Below are positions 62,201 through 64,000 of a stretch of 64,000 nucleotides of DNA, in pieces; positions within the stretch are counted from its first letter, which is position 1, and the number at the start of each line of letters is the position of its first letter. Both the position numbers and the translations under genes were made by a program. This DNA comes from Sphingomonas pseudosanguinis. Its GTDB lineage: Bacteria > Pseudomonadota > Alphaproteobacteria > Sphingomonadales > Sphingomonadaceae. The DNA is taken from the NCBI RefSeq assembly GCF_014196255.1, contig NZ_JACIDH010000011.1:1-64000 (forward strand), read 5' to 3'. The notes under the pieces were generated by a model. It was not told the DNA's origin. It saw only the letters and a list, made by a program, of their open reading frames with translations, and made no database searches.

Positions 62201-63395
62201 GGCGATCGGTGCGGACGTCAGCGGCTCGCTCGCCGCACCGGTCATTCGCGGCGCGGTGCGTGCGGTGGGGGCGCGGATCGAGAGCGCGACGACCGGCACG
62301 GTCCTGACCGACGTGCAGGCGACGGGGCGCTTCGGCGGGTCGCGCCTGGTCATCGATCGCTTCGCCGCCAAGGCCGGGCGCGATGGACGGGTGAGCGGCA
62401 CCGGCCAGTTCGAATTCGCCGCCGCCAACGGCATCGGCCTCGACCTGTCGCTTCAAGCGGATCGGGCCGCGATGATTGCGCGTGACGACATCGCCGCGAC
62501 CGTCTCCGGGCCGCTGGCCATCCATTCGGACGGATCGGGCGGCACCATCTCGGGCGACGTCGTGCTCAACAGCAGCCGCTATCGCCTGGGCCGCGCGACG
62601 GCGGCGACGGCGGTGCCGCAGCTCAACATCCGCGAGATCAACATGCCGGGCGGCGGCGAGGAGGATGACGTGCCGGTCAAGCCCTGGACGCTGGCGATCC
62701 GCGCGCGGGCGCCGGGCGGGTTGCTGGTCACCGGACTGGGGCTGAACAGCGAATGGTCGGCCGACCTGAAGATCGGCGGCGAGCCGGCCAATCCCGCGAT
62801 CACCGGCCAGGCGACGCTGATCCGCGGCGATTTCGAGTTCGCCGGCCGCGACTTCGACCTGTCGCGCGGCGTCATCCGGTTCGGCGGCGAGGTGCCGGCC
62901 AACCCCGCGCTCGACATCGCCGCCAATGCCAATGTCCAAGGGTTGAGCGCGACGATCCGCGTCACCGGCACCGCGCTCAAGCCCGAGATCGGCTTCTCCA
63001 GCACGCCCGCGCTGCCCAATGACGAGCTGCTCTCGCGGCTGCTCTTCGGCACCTCGATCGCCAGCCTGTCCGCGCCCGAGGCGCTGCAACTGGCCGCCGC
63101 CGTGGCCGCGCTGCAGGATGGCGGCAACGGGCTGAACCCGATCAATGCGGTGCGGCGGGCGGCGGGGCTGGATCGCCTGCGCGTGCTGCCCGCCGATGTG
63201 CAGCAGGGGCGTGGCACCTCAGTCGCGGCGGGCAAGTACATCACCCGCCGGCTCTATGCCGAGATCATCACCGACGGACAGGGCTACAGCGCGACGCAGG
63301 TCGAGTTCCAGGTCACCCGCTGGCTGTCGCTGCTTTCGACCATCTCCACCCTGGGGCGACAGAGCGTGAACGTGCGGATATCGAAGGACTATTGA
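59229..63395 (+). CDS. tamB: Translocation and assembly module subunit TamB
   Basis: The inner-membrane-anchored partner of TamA, a long beta-helical protein that spans the periplasm and moves lipids or outer-membrane proteins. 1388 residues: one N-terminal membrane segment (about 24-47), a repeat-rich beta region, and the C-terminal DUF490 domain (about 1030-1388). It starts with TTG overlapping the tamA stop (TTGA), which implies translational coupling. Length is normal for the family. Confidence 0.94.
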   Translation: MTDAPDLTETAPTPPPRGRRWWRRLAIMVAALVGIVVAALLIVDTPIGHRWVADRIATIRTDNGLRFSVGRIEGSLYADMRLTDVRVYDLDGLLVRVPSARLDWRPWRWAKGALDIRRVEAPVAMLYHVPRTRPTGRQGPILPDFDIRIDRLHLERLILAPAVLGRKRVARVDGRADVRDGRALVRLDGIVAGSDQLRLRLDAQPDRDRFDLDVRAEGRADGVLARAIGARAPVSLAVGGAGHWAAWNGRARGWIGAQSAVDLTLSARSGRYALAGRIAPSLLLKGRLQRLTAPRVTVAGEADFIDRRLNGALALRSSALRLRARGVVDLGDNRFEGLRVDGTLVRPEALFANMSGRAIDLRLRLDGAFDRAAFDYRLAATRFAFGQTGFENAQAVGRGRLSGGWPLTLPVRFTAARVTGVGEVAGGILRGLSAAGDLRIMPQAITGPNLALRSDKLSGQIGLTIDLRTGRYDVRLNGALQRFLIPGLGIVDVRSTLSAVPGVDGRGTRVVGRGEAQVRRLDNGFLRSLAGGLPHLTTDLERGPDGIFHFRRLVLTGPKIRLTGEAIRRTDGTFRFVGGGRQASYGPVRMILDGRIDRPTLDLILAAPNAAMGLRDVHAHLDPNDQGFAFRAAGGSRLGPFQANGAILLPRGQDAVIQFQPIAVAGTRATGTLTVAEGGFTGKLGVAGGGLSGELLFRPAGDIQRIEAHLAAQQALLSGVTVRQGRIDMVALLDPAGTSVEGSAVAQGVRRGAFNIARLNGTATLRGGTGEVRVGISGSRGRAFAIQTVTQVAPGRLSMTAQGMLDGRPLRFLSPAEITRGDDGWTLAPTRLSFAGGEAKIAGRLDAGGMEVEAGLTRMPLAVLDIGYPGLGLGGSASGTLTLRQTTGAPTGKVDLTIRGLTRAGLVLTSRPIDMGVAGVLSADRLGVRAVMASGGRVIGRAQALIQPSGAGDWAGRLQNGRLIAQLRYAGPADTLWRLTRVEMFDLSGPVAIGADVSGSLAAPVIRGAVRAVGARIESATTGTVLTDVQATGRFGGSRLVIDRFAAKAGRDGRVSGTGQFEFAAANGIGLDLSLQADRAAMIARDDIAATVSGPLAIHSDGSGGTISGDVVLNSSRYRLGRATAATAVPQLNIREINMPGGGEEDDVPVKPWTLAIRARAPGGLLVTGLGLNSEWSADLKIGGEPANPAITGQATLIRGDFEFAGRDFDLSRGVIRFGGEVPANPALDIAANANVQGLSATIRVTGTALKPEIGFSSTPALPNDELLSRLLFGTSIASLSAPEALQLAAAVAALQDGGNGLNPINAVRRAAGLDRLRVLPADVQQGRGTSVAAGKYITRRLYAEIITDGQGYSATQVEFQVTRWLSLLSTISTLGRQSVNVRISKDY

Positions 63396-63443
63396 GGCGT
63401 TGGCGCGAGCCGAGCGACCCCGAAAAGCATAAGGAGCGAGCCG

Positions 63444-64000
63444 ATGGAAAAGATCGCCTTCATCGAACGGACCGGTGGGCCGGACGTGATCCAGTGGCGC
63501 GACGCCGACCTGCCGCCGCCGGGCGCGGGCGAGGTGCGGATGCGCCACCATGCGGTGGGGCTGAACTATATCGACACCTATCACCGCAGCGGCCTGTACC
63601 CGATCGACCTTCCCGGCGGGCTGGGATCGGAGGCGGCGGGCGTCGTCGAGGCGGTGGGCGCGGGCGTGACCGCGTTCGAGGTCGGCGACCGGGTGGGCGT
63701 GTTCGGCCCGGCGCGCGGGGCCTATGCGACGGCGCGCAACGTCGCTGCCGATCTGCTCGTACCGCTGCCCGATGACGTCGATGATCGCACGGCGGCCGCG
63801 ATCCTGCTGAAGGGTACGACGACCGCCTTCCTGATCGAGGATTGCGCGCAGGTGCAGGCGGGCTGGCCGGTGCTGGTCCATGCGGCGGCGGGGGGTGTCG
63901 GCCATCTGGCGGTCGGCTGGCTGAAGGCGATCGGCGCGACGGTGATCGCGACGGTGGGCAGCGAGGCCAAGGCGGAGCGTGCCCGTGCCGCCGGTGCCGA
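63444..64000 (+). CDS. NADPH:quinone oxidoreductase, MDR family (partial)
   Basis: Open to the window edge, 185 codons. AAGGAG lies seven bases before the ATG. The N-terminal GroES-like domain has AVGLNYIDTYHRSGLYP and GLGSEAAGVVEAVGAGV, and the start of the Rossmann motif is HAAAGGVGHL. There are no structural zinc cysteines, which fits quinone reductase (QOR1 type) rather than alcohol dehydrogenase. It follows tamB by 48 bp; no functional link is evident. Confidence 0.93.
   Translation, partial: MEKIAFIERTGGPDVIQWRDADLPPPGAGEVRMRHHAVGLNYIDTYHRSGLYPIDLPGGLGSEAAGVVEAVGAGVTAFEVGDRVGVFGPARGAYATARNVAADLLVPLPDDVDDRTAAAILLKGTTTAFLIEDCAQVQAGWPVLVHAAAGGVGHLAVGWLKAIGATVIATVGSEAKAERARAAGA

Overview
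The window is high-GC DNA from an alphaproteobacterium, almost certainly a sphingomonad (Sphingomonas or close kin). The grounds are a DivL-type kinase beside tsaE, amgK-murU and addBA-trxA, a GGAAC/CGTT stress promoter, an RcnB-like secreted protein, YbjN and HTH-DUF4019 proteins, and dense families of short inverted repeats containing CTTCGCTCAG. It reads as chromosomal core sequence. The only clear mobile DNA is the end of an IS256-like element at position 1, and the only decayed stretch lies beside a tRNA-Glu gene. All assignments rest on motifs read by eye; no database search was run.

Layout. 1-170: insertion-sequence end abutting a repeat. 170-2946: exported serine hydrolase and M17 aminopeptidase, translationally coupled. 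3.3-8.1 kb: MAPEG protein, rimO, anmK, a small exported protein, a CHAP-domain protein and an unknown protein. 8.1-15.1 kb: exported dipeptidyl peptidase IV, MgtC-like protein, a run of small unknown genes ending in lysA, then asd. 15.2-23.5 kb: YitT transporter, membrane-anchored LuxR-type regulator, alpha/beta hydrolase, M2 metallopeptidase, AMP nucleosidase, a small stress-type protein with a near-consensus EcfG promoter, peroxiredoxin and YqgE. 23.7-25.3 kb: ahcY behind a 20-bp perfect palindrome.

25.4-37 kb is a tight run: a DivL-like pseudokinase (Tyr in place of the phospho-His), tsaE, amgK, murU, addB, a cluster of repeats, addA and trxA. 37.2-39 kb: GST and argJ on the minus strand. 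39.1-42.8 kb: two small exported proteins and secA. 42.9-47.4 kb: rlmJ, rluE, an unknown gene, decayed DNA, tRNA-Glu and recJ. 47.5-52.9 kb: prolyl hydroxylase, RcnB-like protein, orphan [2Fe-2S] subunit, a CoA-transferase plus glutaryl-CoA dehydrogenase, and a YbjN protein. 53-56.5 kb: a ZnuD-like TonB-dependent receptor with a Zur-like site, two small coupled genes and a divergent S24 repressor. 56.5-63.4 kb: two small proteins, then tamA-tamB. The window ends inside a quinone oxidoreductase.

How the genes fit together. AnmK, AmgK and MurU are three enzymes of the MurNAc recycling route to UDP-MurNAc. LysA and Asd belong to lysine/diaminopimelate synthesis. AddAB and RecJ act in recombination. 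TamA/TamB, SecA and the receptor concern envelope biogenesis and uptake. The most interesting non-coding signals are the ahcY palindrome, the EcfG-type promoter, the leaderless promoter with an operator in its spacer before the S24 repressor, the duplicated 39-bp element around 11.2-11.6 kb, and an IS element that appears to sit inside a repeat.
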